A stretch of 64,000 bases of DNA. Origin: Geminicoccaceae bacterium (GTDB lineage Bacteria; Pseudomonadota; Alphaproteobacteria; Geminicoccales; Geminicoccaceae). The position numbers were made by a program, and so were the translations under genes. The stretch spans positions 2,916,451 through 2,980,450 of the forward strand of contig AP024683.1 in NCBI GenBank assembly GCA_025999455.1, read 5' to 3'. Under the pieces are notes generated by a model, which was not told where the DNA came from, did not search any database, and saw only the letters and a list, made by a program, of their open reading frames with translations. Below are positions 16,698 to 26,072 of this stretch, one piece after another (within the stretch, counting starts at the first letter, position 1; each line of letters starts with the position of its first letter).

Positions 16698-19600
16698 GCA
16701 CGGTGATCGCGATCGAAGGCGGCCTCTTCGACCCCGAGCTCTTGGAGCGGCTCTTGACCGCACCCGAGGCGATCGAAGGCCAGGCGGCCGAAGCCTTCGG
16801 CTTCGAGAAGCGGGTCCGGCTCGCCGACGAGATCCAGGAGAGCTTCGGCCGCGTGCTCTCGCACTGGCGGAGCTTCGAGCGGCGACGGGCGGCGGTCGGC
16901 GAGGGCGGTGCCGGGCGGATCGCGCGCGAAGGCTGGATCGTGCCCTTCCTGCGCGAGCTCGGCTTCGCGCCCCGCTTCCTGCGCCGGGGCCTCGCCGGCC
17001 CGGCCGAGACCTTCCCGATCACCCACGCCGAGGGCGAGGAGGAAGCACCCACCGTCCCGATCCACGTCGTCCCTTTCGAGCAGGACCTCGATCAGCGGGG
17101 CGAGCGGCGCCTTTCCCCGCACGGTCTTTTGCAGTCCTGCCTCGACCGCACCGATTTCCTCTGGGGCCTCGTCACCAACGGGCGGCGGCTGCGGCTCCTC
17201 CGGTCGAGCGCCCGAACCACCCGCCAAGCCTTCCTCGAGGTCGACCTCGAGGCGATCGCCCGCGACGAGCTCTACCCCGACTTCGCCCTGCTGTTCCGCC
17301 TCCTCCACCGCTCGCGCTTCCCCGTGAGCCCCGGGGCGGCCCACCACTGTCTGCTCGAGCGCTGGTACCAGAAGGCGATCGAGGAGGGCGGCCGGGTCCG
17401 CGAGAAGCTCCGCGAAGGGGTCGAAGAGGCGCTCCGCATCCTCGGCACGGGCTTCCTCGCCCATCCCGAGAGCGACGCGCTCCGCCGAGCCCTCGCCGAA
17501 GGCCGACTCGCCCCCGAAGCCTACCGCGACCAGCTCCTGGCGCTCGTCTACCGGCTCCTCTTCCTGCTCACCGCCGAGGAGCGCCGGCTCCTCGTGCGCA
17601 CCGACGCCGACCCCGACACGGCCCGTCGCTACGCGATCTACGAGCGCTGGTACGGCATTTCGCGGCTGCGCGAGCGGGCCGAACGCCGAAGGCCGGACCC
17701 GCACGCAGATCTCTGGCTCGGCCTCGGCGTCCTCTTCCGCGCCCTGGACGAGCCCGACGAGGCGAAGAAACTCGGCCTTTCCGCCCTCGACGACGACCTC
17801 TTCGCCCTCAAGGCCTGCGCCGACCTCGAAGCCGCCCGGATCGCCAACGACCGGCTCCTCGAGGCGCTCTTCCACCTCTCGACCTTCGAGAGCGAGGAGG
17901 GCCGCGGCCGGCGGGCGCGACGGGGCCCGCGGCGGCGGGTGCGCTTTTCCGCCCTCGACGTCGAGGAGCTGGGTTCGGTCTACGAATCACTCCTCGAGCT
18001 CCACCCGGTCGTCGAGCCCGACCCGCCGCGCTTCGACTTCGTGCGGGGTGGCGAGCGCAAGAGCACGGGCAGCTACTACACCCCCGACCCGCTCGTCCGG
18101 GCGCTCGTCGAGAGCGCGCTCGAGCCCGTGCTCGAGGCCCGGCTCGCATCCGCTTCGAGCCCGGCCGAGCAGGAAAAGGCGATCCTCTCGCTCAAGGTCG
18201 TCGACCCGGCCTCGGGCTCGGGCCATTTCCTCTTGGCCGCCGCCCGCCGGCTCGCCCAGGAGCTCGCCCGGATCCGCACGGGCGAGCCCGAGCCGGCCCC
18301 GGCCGCCCGCCGCCGAGCACTCCGCGACGTCGTCCGCTCCTGCCTCTACGCGGTCGACCTGAACCGCCGCGCGGTCGAGCTCGCGAAGGTCGCCCTCTGG
18401 CTCGAGAGCCTCGTCCCGGGCGTGCCGCTCTCCTTCCTCGATCCCCACGTCCGCCGCGGCGACAGCCTTTTGGGCGTGTTCTCGCTCGAGCAGCTCGCCG
18501 AAGGCATCCCCGACGCGGCCTATGCGGCGCTCGAGGGCGACGATCCGGCGGTGGTCCGGGCCCTGCGCAGGCGCAACGAGGCCGAACGCGGCGCGGGCGG
18601 GACCGGGCTCTTCTTCCACGGCGTGCCGGAGCTCCTGCGGAAGCTCGCGGCGGGGCTCGAGGCGATCGCCGCCATGCCCGAGGACCGGCTCGAAGAGGTC
18701 CAGGCCAAGCGGCGGGCCTTCCGCGCCTGGCAGGCGAGCCCGGAGCACGAGCGGCTGCGCCTTGCCTGCGATCTCTGGTGTGCGGCCTTCTTCCTGCCCA
18801 AGCGGAACGAGACGGAAGGGCTCGTGCCGACGAGCCGGCATCTGGCCGAAGCGCTTTCGGGCGAGCGCGCCCGGCTGCCCTCGCAGATGGTGGCCGAGGT
18901 CGAGACCCTTGCCCGCGACGAAGGCTTCTTCCACTGGCCGCTCGAATTCCCGGAAGTGTTCGCCGCGGGCGGCTTCGACGTCGTGCTCGGCAACCCGCCT
19001 TGGGAGCGGGTCAAGCTCCAGGAGCAGGAATTCTTCGCCGCCCGCGACCCCGAGATCGCGAACGCCCCGAACGCGGCCGAGCGGCAACGGCTGATCCGGG
19101 CGCTGCGCGAGCGCGACCCGGCGCTCGCCGCGGCTTTCGCGGAGGCCAAGCGACGGGCCGAGGCCGCGAGCCGATTCTTGCGGACCTCCGGCCGCTTCCC
19201 GCTCACCGGCAAGGGCGACGTCAACACCTACGCCGTCTTCGCCGAGCTTTTTTCGGAGCTTCCGAACGAACGCGGCCGGGCCGGGCTGATCGTGCCGACC
19301 GGGATCGCGACCGACAAGACGACGAGCGGATTCTTCGAAGCGATCTCGACGAAGGGACGGCTCGCGAGCCTGTTCGATTTCGAGAACCGGGAGGGCATCT
19401 TTCCGTCCGTCCACAGAAGCTACAAGTTCTGCCTGCTGACGCTCGGGCGGAACGTCGCCGAAGCCGAATACGCCTTCTTCACGACGAACGTGGTGCAGCT
19501 CGCCGACCGAAGGCGGCGCTTTCGCCTGGGCCCGGCGGACATCGCCCGGATCAACCCGAACACGCGCACCTGCCCGATCTTCTGCACGGGCTACGATGCC

Positions 19601-20650
19601 GAGCTCACCGAGAAGATCTACGCCCGGGTGCCGGTGCTGATCGACGAGGCGAAGGGTGCGGCCGGCAATCCCTGGCGCATCGAGTTCATGGCGATGTTCC
19701 ACATGTCGAACGACAGCGGCCTGTTCTGCACCCGCCGGCAGCTCGAGGGAGCGGGCGCATGGCGCGAGGGCGTGAACTGGGTCGAGCCTTCGGGGCGGCG
19801 CTGGGTCCCGCTCTACGAGGCCAAGCTGGTCCACCAGTTCGACCATCGCTGGGCCACCTACGAGGAAGACGGCGAGACCACGCGGGACGTGACCGCGGCC
19901 GAGAAGGCCGACCCGGGCTTCGAGCCCCTTCCGCGCTATTGGATGCCGGAGGAAGAGGTCGAGGCGCGGCTGCGGGCGAAGGGCTGGAGCCGCGGCTGGC
20001 TCCTCGGCTGGCGGGACATCTGCCGCTCGACCGACGAGCGGACCGTGATCGCGGGGGTCGTGCCGAGGAGAGGAACCGGGCACAAGCTGCCACTTTTCTT
20101 TGCGAAGGCTTGTCCTGCCCGAACCGCCGCGCTCCTCGGAAACCTCAACTCGATCGTCCTCGATTTCTGCGCGAGGCAAAAAATCGGCGGTACCAACCTC
20201 ACATATTTTTACCTCAAACAGCTTCCTGTTCTATCGCCTGCGGCTTACCATGAGGACCGTTTGACCTTCATCCTCCCGCGCGTCCTCGAGCTCACCTACA
20301 CGAGTTGGGCCATGCGAAGCTTCGCCCGCGACCTGGGCTACGAGGGGCCTCCCTTCGTTTGGGACGAGGAGCGCCGGGCGCGCCTGCGCGCCGAGCTCGA
20401 CGCCTACTACGCCTTCCTCTACGGGCTCACGCGCGACGAGCTCCGCTACGTCCTCGACCCGAAAGAGGTCATGGGCGGGGATTGGCCCTCCGAGGCCTTC
20501 AAGGTCGTCAAAAAGAACGAACTGAAAAAATACGGGGAGTACCGGACGGGACGGCTCGTGCTCGAGGCTTGGGACCGGTTCGAGGCCGACGGCACGTTCG
20601 CGCGGGCGCGGGCCGGTGCGGCGGCGGCCGACCCGGGAGAAAAGCCGTGA
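16694..20650 (+). CDS. Eco57I-type adenine-N6 DNA methyltransferase, DrmMI-like
   Basis: Large DNA methyltransferase (1318 aa), second gene of the operon; its GTG start overlaps the helicase stop (GTGA). The N-terminal 450 residues are a helical/alpha-beta region without a recognisable nuclease active site. Then come STGSYYTPDPLVRAL (about 456), the SAM-binding motif DPASGSGHF (about 504) and the catalytic NPPW (about 765) of gamma-class N6-adenine methylases. A target-recognition half ends with NSIVLDFCARQKIGGTNLTYF (about 1150-1170). Length and layout match DrmMI of class 1 DISARM. It probably marks self DNA. Bases 20090-20240 in the recognition region are clearly lower in GC than the rest. 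Confidence 0.88.
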   Translation: MSTVIAIEGGLFDPELLERLLTAPEAIEGQAAEAFGFEKRVRLADEIQESFGRVLSHWRSFERRRAAVGEGGAGRIAREGWIVPFLRELGFAPRFLRRGLAGPAETFPITHAEGEEEAPTVPIHVVPFEQDLDQRGERRLSPHGLLQSCLDRTDFLWGLVTNGRRLRLLRSSARTTRQAFLEVDLEAIARDELYPDFALLFRLLHRSRFPVSPGAAHHCLLERWYQKAIEEGGRVREKLREGVEEALRILGTGFLAHPESDALRRALAEGRLAPEAYRDQLLALVYRLLFLLTAEERRLLVRTDADPDTARRYAIYERWYGISRLRERAERRRPDPHADLWLGLGVLFRALDEPDEAKKLGLSALDDDLFALKACADLEAARIANDRLLEALFHLSTFESEEGRGRRARRGPRRRVRFSALDVEELGSVYESLLELHPVVEPDPPRFDFVRGGERKSTGSYYTPDPLVRALVESALEPVLEARLASASSPAEQEKAILSLKVVDPASGSGHFLLAAARRLAQELARIRTGEPEPAPAARRRALRDVVRSCLYAVDLNRRAVELAKVALWLESLVPGVPLSFLDPHVRRGDSLLGVFSLEQLAEGIPDAAYAALEGDDPAVVRALRRRNEAERGAGGTGLFFHGVPELLRKLAAGLEAIAAMPEDRLEEVQAKRRAFRAWQASPEHERLRLACDLWCAAFFLPKRNETEGLVPTSRHLAEALSGERARLPSQMVAEVETLARDEGFFHWPLEFPEVFAAGGFDVVLGNPPWERVKLQEQEFFAARDPEIANAPNAAERQRLIRALRERDPALAAAFAEAKRRAEAASRFLRTSGRFPLTGKGDVNTYAVFAELFSELPNERGRAGLIVPTGIATDKTTSGFFEAISTKGRLASLFDFENREGIFPSVHRSYKFCLLTLGRNVAEAEYAFFTTNVVQLADRRRRFRLGPADIARINPNTRTCPIFCTGYDAELTEKIYARVPVLIDEAKGAAGNPWRIEFMAMFHMSNDSGLFCTRRQLEGAGAWREGVNWVEPSGRRWVPLYEAKLVHQFDHRWATYEEDGETTRDVTAAEKADPGFEPLPRYWMPEEEVEARLRAKGWSRGWLLGWRDICRSTDERTVIAGVVPRRGTGHKLPLFFAKACPARTAALLGNLNSIVLDFCARQKIGGTNLTYFYLKQLPVLSPAAYHEDRLTFILPRVLELTYTSWAMRSFARDLGYEGPPFVWDEERRARLRAELDAYYAFLYGLTRDELRYVLDPKEVMGGDWPSEAFKVVKKNELKKYGEYRTGRLVLEAWDRFEADGTFARARAGAAAADPGEKP

Positions 20651-23600
20651 CCTTCGACATCTTCGAGCTCGACCGGCGCGTCGCCGAAGAGTACCGCGAT
20701 TACGTCACGAGCTTCGTTCGGGTGCGCGAGCCGCGCCTGCGCGCCTTCGTCGAGGACGAACTCGGGAAGGGCCGGCTCTGGCCCGAGCCGATCCTCGAGC
20801 TCAACCCCGCCTTCGAGCGCGGCAAGAGCCTGGGCGAGCTCGCCCGCGAAGGGGTGATCCGCCCCGAGACGGCGCGCTTCTTCGGCGAGCGGCTCGTCTT
20901 GATGCGGCATCAGGAGGAGGCGATCCGGCTCGCCCTTTCCGGCCGGTCGGTCGTGGTCTCGACCGGCACGGGCTCGGGCAAGAGCCTCACCTATCTCGTG
21001 CCGATCGTCGACGCCGCCTTCCGCGCCGGGATCGAACGGCCGGGGGTGGTCGGGCTCTGCATCTATCCCATGAACGCGCTCGTGGGCTCGCAGCTCGAGG
21101 CCCTGCGCGCGTTCAAGAAGAAGAACTGGCCCGACTGTCCGCTGCGCTTCGAACGCTACACGGGGCAGGACCGCGACACCGAGCTGCGCAACGCGCTCCT
21201 CGGCAACCCGCACCACGTCATCCTCACGAATTACGTGATGCTCGAGCTCGCGCTCCTGCGGCCGACGGATCGCACGCTCGTCGAGCGGATGGTGCGCAAC
21301 CTCGCCGTGCTCGCGGTCGACGAGCTCCACGTCCATCGCGGCCGGCAGGGTGCGGACGTGGCGATGCTGTTGCGCCGGCTGCGCGAGCGGATCGAGCACG
21401 AGCCGGTCTGCATCGGCACCTCCGCCACGATCGCGAGCGAGGGCGACGGCGAGGCCCGCAAGAGAACGATCGCCCGGGTCGGCAGCCGGCTCTTCGGGGT
21501 CGAGATCGGGCCCGAGCAGGTCGTGGGCGAGAGCCTCGTGCGCCGCTGCCGGGTCGACCCGCCGGGCGACGGCGGCGCCCTGCGGGCGGCGATCGAGGCG
21601 CCGCCGCCCGAACCCGAGGCCGAAGCGCTCGCCCGCCACCCGCTCGCCGCCTGGGTCGAGAGCCGGTTCGGCGTGACCCGCCGGGGCGAGCGGATCGAGC
21701 GGGCCCGGCCGCTCGCCTTCGACGAGGGGGTGCGCGAGCTCGCGCGCGAGAGCGGCCTTCCGGTCGAACGCTGTGCGGCGGCGCTGCGGGCGGTGCTGCA
21801 GGCGGGCGCGCGGACGGCGCTCGAGGGCACGGGGCCCTTCTTCGCCTTCCGGCTGCACCGCTTCTTCTCCTCGGGGGCGAGCTTCTACGCCACGCTCGAG
21901 CCCGCCGAGCGCCGCCACCTCCAGGCCGAGCCCGCGCACCGGCTGCCCGGCGAGCCCCTCCGGCTGCTCGCCCCCTTGGCCTTCTGCCGGAGCTGCGGGC
22001 AGGACTTCCATCTGGTCGTGCGCACGGCCGAGGGCTTCCTGCCGCGCTCGCCCGAGCTCAACGCCCCGGCCGAGGAGATGGCGGGCGAGCCGGGCTTCCT
22101 GGTCGCGGCCGAGGCGGACTTCTGGGACCCCGAGGAGGAGGGCTGGCCGGACGATTGGCTCGAATGGCAGAACGGGCGGGAGCGACCGCGGCGCGAGTAC
22201 AAGGCCTACCGCCCCGAGCGGCTGTACGTGACGCCGGACGGGCGGGCGAGCCGGGAGCCGCGCGAGGGGGCGCTTGCCGTGCTCTGGCAGAAGCGGCCGT
22301 TCATGATCTGCCCGTGCTGCCGGACGAGCTACAATCTCCGCGTCAAGCGCGATTTCGGCAAGCTCGTGACCCTGTCCCAGATCGGCCGGTCGACCGCGAG
22401 CACGGTGCTGGCGGCGGCGACCGTGCGCGGCCTGCGCGCGCTCGCGGACGGCGAGGGTGCCGCCAAGCTCTTGAGCTTCACCGACAACCGCCAGGACGCC
22501 GCGCTCCAGGCCGGGCACACGAACGATTTCGTGCGGACCGTGACGATCCGCTCGGGGCTCGTGCGGGCGCTCGAGGTGAGGGGAACGCTGCGCGTGGCCG
22601 AGCTCGGCCGGGCGATCTTCGAGGCCCTCGCCTTGCCGCCCACGGCCTGGATGAAGACCCCGGTCGAGAGCGGCCCCGGCTTCGAGCGGGCGCGGCGGGT
22701 GATGCAGCGCGTCCTCGCTCATCTGGCCCTCACCGATCTCGCCCGCAGCTGGCGGGTCACCCAGCCGAACCTCGAAGATTGCGGGCTTTTGGCCCTCGAC
22801 TGGGAGGGGCTCGCCGAGCTTTCGGCCGACGACGGCCATTGGCGGGGCGTGCCGGTGCTCGAGGAGGTGCGGCCCGAGCTCCGGGAAAAGGTGGTGCGAG
22901 CGCTGCTCGACCATCTGCGGCGGGCGCTCGCGATTCGCACCGAGGATCTCGACCCCGAGAAGCTGCGGGAGCTCGCGCGGGAGAGTCGCGACGAACTCGG
23001 ACCGGGTTGGGCGATCGAGGAGGACCAGCCGGTCGGGTGGCGGATCGCCTTCTTGCCCGGGAGCCGCCCGCGCCGACGCGCCGAAGGCTTCGCCCTCGGC
23101 GCCCGCTCGACCTTCGGCCGCTATCTGCGGCTCCAGCGCGAACTCTGGTCGGACTTTCCCCCGCAGGCCGAGCTCGTCGAGCGGGTCGTCCTCGCCACGG
23201 TCGAAAAGCTCCGCGGCCATTTCCTCGTGCCGGCCGGTGAAGACGGGATCCAACTCCAGGCCGGAGCGCTGCTCTGGCGCAAGGGCGACGGACGGGTCCC
23301 GCCGGCCGATGCGGTCCGCACGGCCGGCCGGATCGCCGCGACCGCCGCGCGGGAGCGCGAGCCCAACGCCTATTTCACGCGCATCTACCGCGAGGGGCCG
23401 GAGCGGGTCTCCGGCCTCTCGGCGGCGGAGCATACGGGGCAGGTGTCGAGCGAGAACCGGCTCGCGCGCGAAAGGGCGTTCCGCGAGGGTGGGCTCGCGC
23501 TCTTGTGCTGCTCGCCGACGATGGAGCTCGGCATCGACATTCGCGATCTTTCCGCCGTGCATCTGCGCAACCTGCCGCCCGATCCGGCGCGCTACGCGCA

Positions 23601-25704
23601 GCGCGCCGGGCGGGCGGGGCGCGGTGGTCAGCCGGCGCTCGTCCTCGCCTTCGCCTCTTGGGGCAGTGCCCACGACCGGCACTTCTTCGCCCGGCGCGAG
23701 CGCATGGTGGCGGGGGCGGTGACCCCGCCGCTCTACGCCCTCGACAACGAGGAGCTGCTCGAGAGCCATCTCCATGCGGTCTGGCTCGCCGAGACCGGCG
23801 TCGGGCTCGGCGGCAGCGTGCGCGAGGTGCTCGACCTCGACGATCCGGCCTTGCCGCTCCAGCCCTCGATCCGCGAAGCCGTGGCGCTCCCCGAACGGCG
23901 GCAGGGCGCGCTCGTCGCGCGGATGCTGCGGCTCCTCGGCGAGGCGCTCGGGCGACCCACGAGCGAAGAGGACCGGCGCCGGATCGAACGGCTCGTGGCC
24001 GGTGCCCCGGCGCGCTTCGACCGCGCCTTCGACCGCTGGCGCGAGCTCTACCGGGCGGCGGTCCGGGCGCGCGAGGAGGCCCGGCGGGTGATCGACCGGC
24101 CGACCACGCCGCGCGTCGAGCGGCAGGATGCGGAACGGCGCGAGCGCGAAGCCAGGCGCGACCTCGAACTCCTACGCAACGAAACGGAGGAGGCCTCGCT
24201 CTCCGACTATTACCCCTACCGGTACCTGGCCGCCGAGGGCTTCATCCCCGGCTACAATTTCCCGCGCCTGCCGGTCCGCCTGCTGGTCCCGGTGGGTGAT
24301 CGGAGCGAGCAGATCGACCGGCCGCGTTTTTTGGGCCTCGCCGAGTTCGGGCCCGGCAATCTCCTCTACCACGAGGGGCAGCAATACCGGGTGAGCGGCC
24401 TCGTCCTGCCCTCGGCGGGCCTCGAGCAGGCGCTCAAGCGCGGCAAGCGCTGCCCGACCTGCGCCCGTCTCCATCTGGGCGAGGAGTTCGACCGCGAGCT
24501 CTGCGCGGGCTGCGGCCGCCGGCTCGACGGCGGCGCCGAGCTCTGGCTCGATCTCCTCGAGCAGAACGTCGCGCGCGCCCGACCCGTCCTGCGGATCACC
24601 TGCGAGGAGGATGAGCGGGCGCGCGAGGGCTACGACCTCGCGACCGCCTGGCGGTCGACCGTGCCGCTGCCCGAGGCCCGGCGCTTCGTCGATGCCGCGG
24701 GCGCGCCGCTCTGCGAGCTGCACCCGGTGCCGCGGGCCGAGCTCTGGCGCGTGAACCTCGGCTGGCGCCGGGGTCGCGACCGCGACCTGCTCGGCTTCCG
24801 GATCGATCCGAGCTTCGGCCGCTGGGCTCAGCGGGAGAGCCCGAACGGCGAGGAAACGGACCCCGGCCGCCGGGTCCTTCCGGCCGTCTTCGACGTCCGC
24901 AACCTCATCCGGCTCCGCCCGCTCGGCCTCGAGGGGGCGGACGACGCGGCCCTCTTGACCCTCGCCTACGCGCTGCGCCGCGGGGTGCAGCGCCGCTTCG
25001 AGCTCGAGGAGCACGAGGTCGCGGTCGAGCTCGTGGGCGAGGGTGCGGAGGCCTCGATTCTCCTCTGGGAGGCGGCGGAGGGCGGGCTCGGTCTCGTCGA
25101 GCGTCTGGCCGAGCCCGCGATCTTGCGCGAGCTCGCGCGGGCGACGCTCGAGCTCCTCCACGTCGACCCCGAGACCGGCGCGGAGCGGGCCGAAGCGGCG
25201 AGCCGCTGCGAGGCCGCCTGCTACGATTGCCTCTTGAGCTACGGCAACCAACGCGATCATCCCCGGCTCGATCGCCGGCTCGTCCTGCCCTGGCTGCGGC
25301 GGTTGGCCGAGCTGCGCGAGCCGGACGAGCGCGAGGCGCGGAAGGCCCGATTCGACGAGCTCTCGCGCCAGCTCGACCCGGCCTCGTCCTTCGAGCGCGC
25401 GGTGCTCGAGGCGATCTTCGAGGCGGGGCTCCCCCTCCCCGACCGGGCGCAGTTCTGCCCCGCAGCGGACCTTCCCGTCCAGGTCGATTTCTTCTGGAAG
25501 CGCGACCCGGCGCCCGGGCTCTGCCTCTTCGTCGACGGCCCCGCCCACCGCGATCCCGACCTCGCCGCCCGCGACCGGGCGCTCAGACGCGAGCTCGAAC
25601 GGCGCGGCTTCGTCCTCTTCGTGGTCGCGAGCGAGGCGAGCCTCGCGGAGCGGATCGGCGAGCTCGGGAAGCTCCTGGCCGAACTCGGCATCCAGGGCCC
25701 CTGA
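20647..25704 (+). CDS. giant DEAD/DEAH helicase with DUF1998 and C-terminal Vsr-like domain (DrmA+DrmB-like)
   Basis: Third gene of the operon (1685 aa); the GTG at 20647 overlaps the methyltransferase stop. Order of parts: Walker A TGTGSGKS (106-113), DELH box (225-228), TSAT (258-261), a long insertion with a CRSC and a CPCC cluster (about 446 and 554), helicase C (EHTGQVSSENR near 927 through QRAGRAGRGG), a CPTC..CAGC zinc element (about 1268), and DUF1998 with CEAACYDCLLSYGNQ (about 1520). The last about 105 residues resemble Vsr/DUF559 nucleases (VDFFW, VDGPAH). DISARM splits these functions between DrmA and DrmB; Druantia DruE also combines helicase and DUF1998. Likely the translocating core of the antiphage module. 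Confidence 0.87.
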   Translation: MTFDIFELDRRVAEEYRDYVTSFVRVREPRLRAFVEDELGKGRLWPEPILELNPAFERGKSLGELAREGVIRPETARFFGERLVLMRHQEEAIRLALSGRSVVVSTGTGSGKSLTYLVPIVDAAFRAGIERPGVVGLCIYPMNALVGSQLEALRAFKKKNWPDCPLRFERYTGQDRDTELRNALLGNPHHVILTNYVMLELALLRPTDRTLVERMVRNLAVLAVDELHVHRGRQGADVAMLLRRLRERIEHEPVCIGTSATIASEGDGEARKRTIARVGSRLFGVEIGPEQVVGESLVRRCRVDPPGDGGALRAAIEAPPPEPEAEALARHPLAAWVESRFGVTRRGERIERARPLAFDEGVRELARESGLPVERCAAALRAVLQAGARTALEGTGPFFAFRLHRFFSSGASFYATLEPAERRHLQAEPAHRLPGEPLRLLAPLAFCRSCGQDFHLVVRTAEGFLPRSPELNAPAEEMAGEPGFLVAAEADFWDPEEEGWPDDWLEWQNGRERPRREYKAYRPERLYVTPDGRASREPREGALAVLWQKRPFMICPCCRTSYNLRVKRDFGKLVTLSQIGRSTASTVLAAATVRGLRALADGEGAAKLLSFTDNRQDAALQAGHTNDFVRTVTIRSGLVRALEVRGTLRVAELGRAIFEALALPPTAWMKTPVESGPGFERARRVMQRVLAHLALTDLARSWRVTQPNLEDCGLLALDWEGLAELSADDGHWRGVPVLEEVRPELREKVVRALLDHLRRALAIRTEDLDPEKLRELARESRDELGPGWAIEEDQPVGWRIAFLPGSRPRRRAEGFALGARSTFGRYLRLQRELWSDFPPQAELVERVVLATVEKLRGHFLVPAGEDGIQLQAGALLWRKGDGRVPPADAVRTAGRIAATAAREREPNAYFTRIYREGPERVSGLSAAEHTGQVSSENRLARERAFREGGLALLCCSPTMELGIDIRDLSAVHLRNLPPDPARYAQRAGRAGRGGQPALVLAFASWGSAHDRHFFARRERMVAGAVTPPLYALDNEELLESHLHAVWLAETGVGLGGSVREVLDLDDPALPLQPSIREAVALPERRQGALVARMLRLLGEALGRPTSEEDRRRIERLVAGAPARFDRAFDRWRELYRAAVRAREEARRVIDRPTTPRVERQDAERREREARRDLELLRNETEEASLSDYYPYRYLAAEGFIPGYNFPRLPVRLLVPVGDRSEQIDRPRFLGLAEFGPGNLLYHEGQQYRVSGLVLPSAGLEQALKRGKRCPTCARLHLGEEFDRELCAGCGRRLDGGAELWLDLLEQNVARARPVLRITCEEDERAREGYDLATAWRSTVPLPEARRFVDAAGAPLCELHPVPRAELWRVNLGWRRGRDRDLLGFRIDPSFGRWAQRESPNGEETDPGRRVLPAVFDVRNLIRLRPLGLEGADDAALLTLAYALRRGVQRRFELEEHEVAVELVGEGAEASILLWEAAEGGLGLVERLAEPAILRELARATLELLHVDPETGAERAEAASRCEAACYDCLLSYGNQRDHPRLDRRLVLPWLRRLAELREPDEREARKARFDELSRQLDPASSFERAVLEAIFEAGLPLPDRAQFCPAADLPVQVDFFWKRDPAPGLCLFVDGPAHRDPDLAARDRALRRELERRGFVLFVVASEASLAERIGELGKLLAELGIQGP

Positions 25705-25756
25705 CCCCGCGCGGCGGCCGGTTGCGGAGCCTCGGCGGCGGCCCGGCGGAGGAGGA

Positions 25757-25902
25757 GGATCGCGGCCACGACGACCGCGACCGGCCCCGCCTTCCCTTCC
25801 CCGATCCGCCGCCGGACCGCGCCGAGCACCCCGCCTCCTCGCGCCCACGGCCCCGAGGGTCAGGGGCGCGAGGCGGCGCCTGTCGAGGGGGTGGTCGGTC
25901 GT
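25757..25902. repeat. direct repeat copy 2 (truncated permease 5' end), right bracket of defence operon
   Basis: Copy of 13619-13763 lying 52 bp after the stop of the giant helicase gene. It keeps the permease GTG start, ribosome-binding site and about 24 codons on the reverse strand, but the coding frame then runs into unrelated sequence, so this copy is a dead gene start. The differences from copy 1 are a handful of substitutions and one base of length. The 368-bp gap between the helicase stop and the next gene start at 26073 holds this repeat, a possible promoter at 25911 and nothing else recognisable. Confidence 0.93.
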
Positions 25903-25910
25903 TGCCGCCC

Positions 25911-25939
25911 TTGACGTTCCCGCTTGGCGGGTCTGCTAT
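25911..25939 (+). promoter_or_regulatory. candidate promoter for the orphan gene at 26073
   Basis: TTGACG and TGCTAT separated by 17 bp, directly after the end of repeat copy 2. The -35 is good and the -10 poor. If real, the transcript starts near 25947, so the coding start at 26073 would have a leader of about 125 bases. Motif evidence only. Confidence 0.3.
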
Positions 25940-26072
25940 GGGTCGGCTACGAAGCCTCGAGCACTTTACGCCCTTTTTCCGCATCGGACGGGAGCCGGAT
26001 GACGTTCGAGGTCTGCGACCACCTGGGTGGTGGGATTCTCAGGGTGTTGGAGACGAGGTGAGGCCTACAACG

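Noticed and set aside
13700-16763. Very long reverse-strand open frame upstream of the permease start
   Set aside because: Antisense to the SNF2 helicase; repetitive charged composition typical of high-GC shadow frames; no family motifs.
17987-23775. Long reverse-strand open frames across the methyltransferase and giant helicase (17987-20179, 20446-23775)
   Set aside because: Shadow frames of strongly supported genes; D/E/R-rich low-complexity translations.
25257-25829. Reverse-strand open frame starting with the permease N-terminus in repeat copy 2
   Set aside because: Only the first about 24 codons are permease-like; the rest is antisense to the giant helicase. It is a dead gene start.
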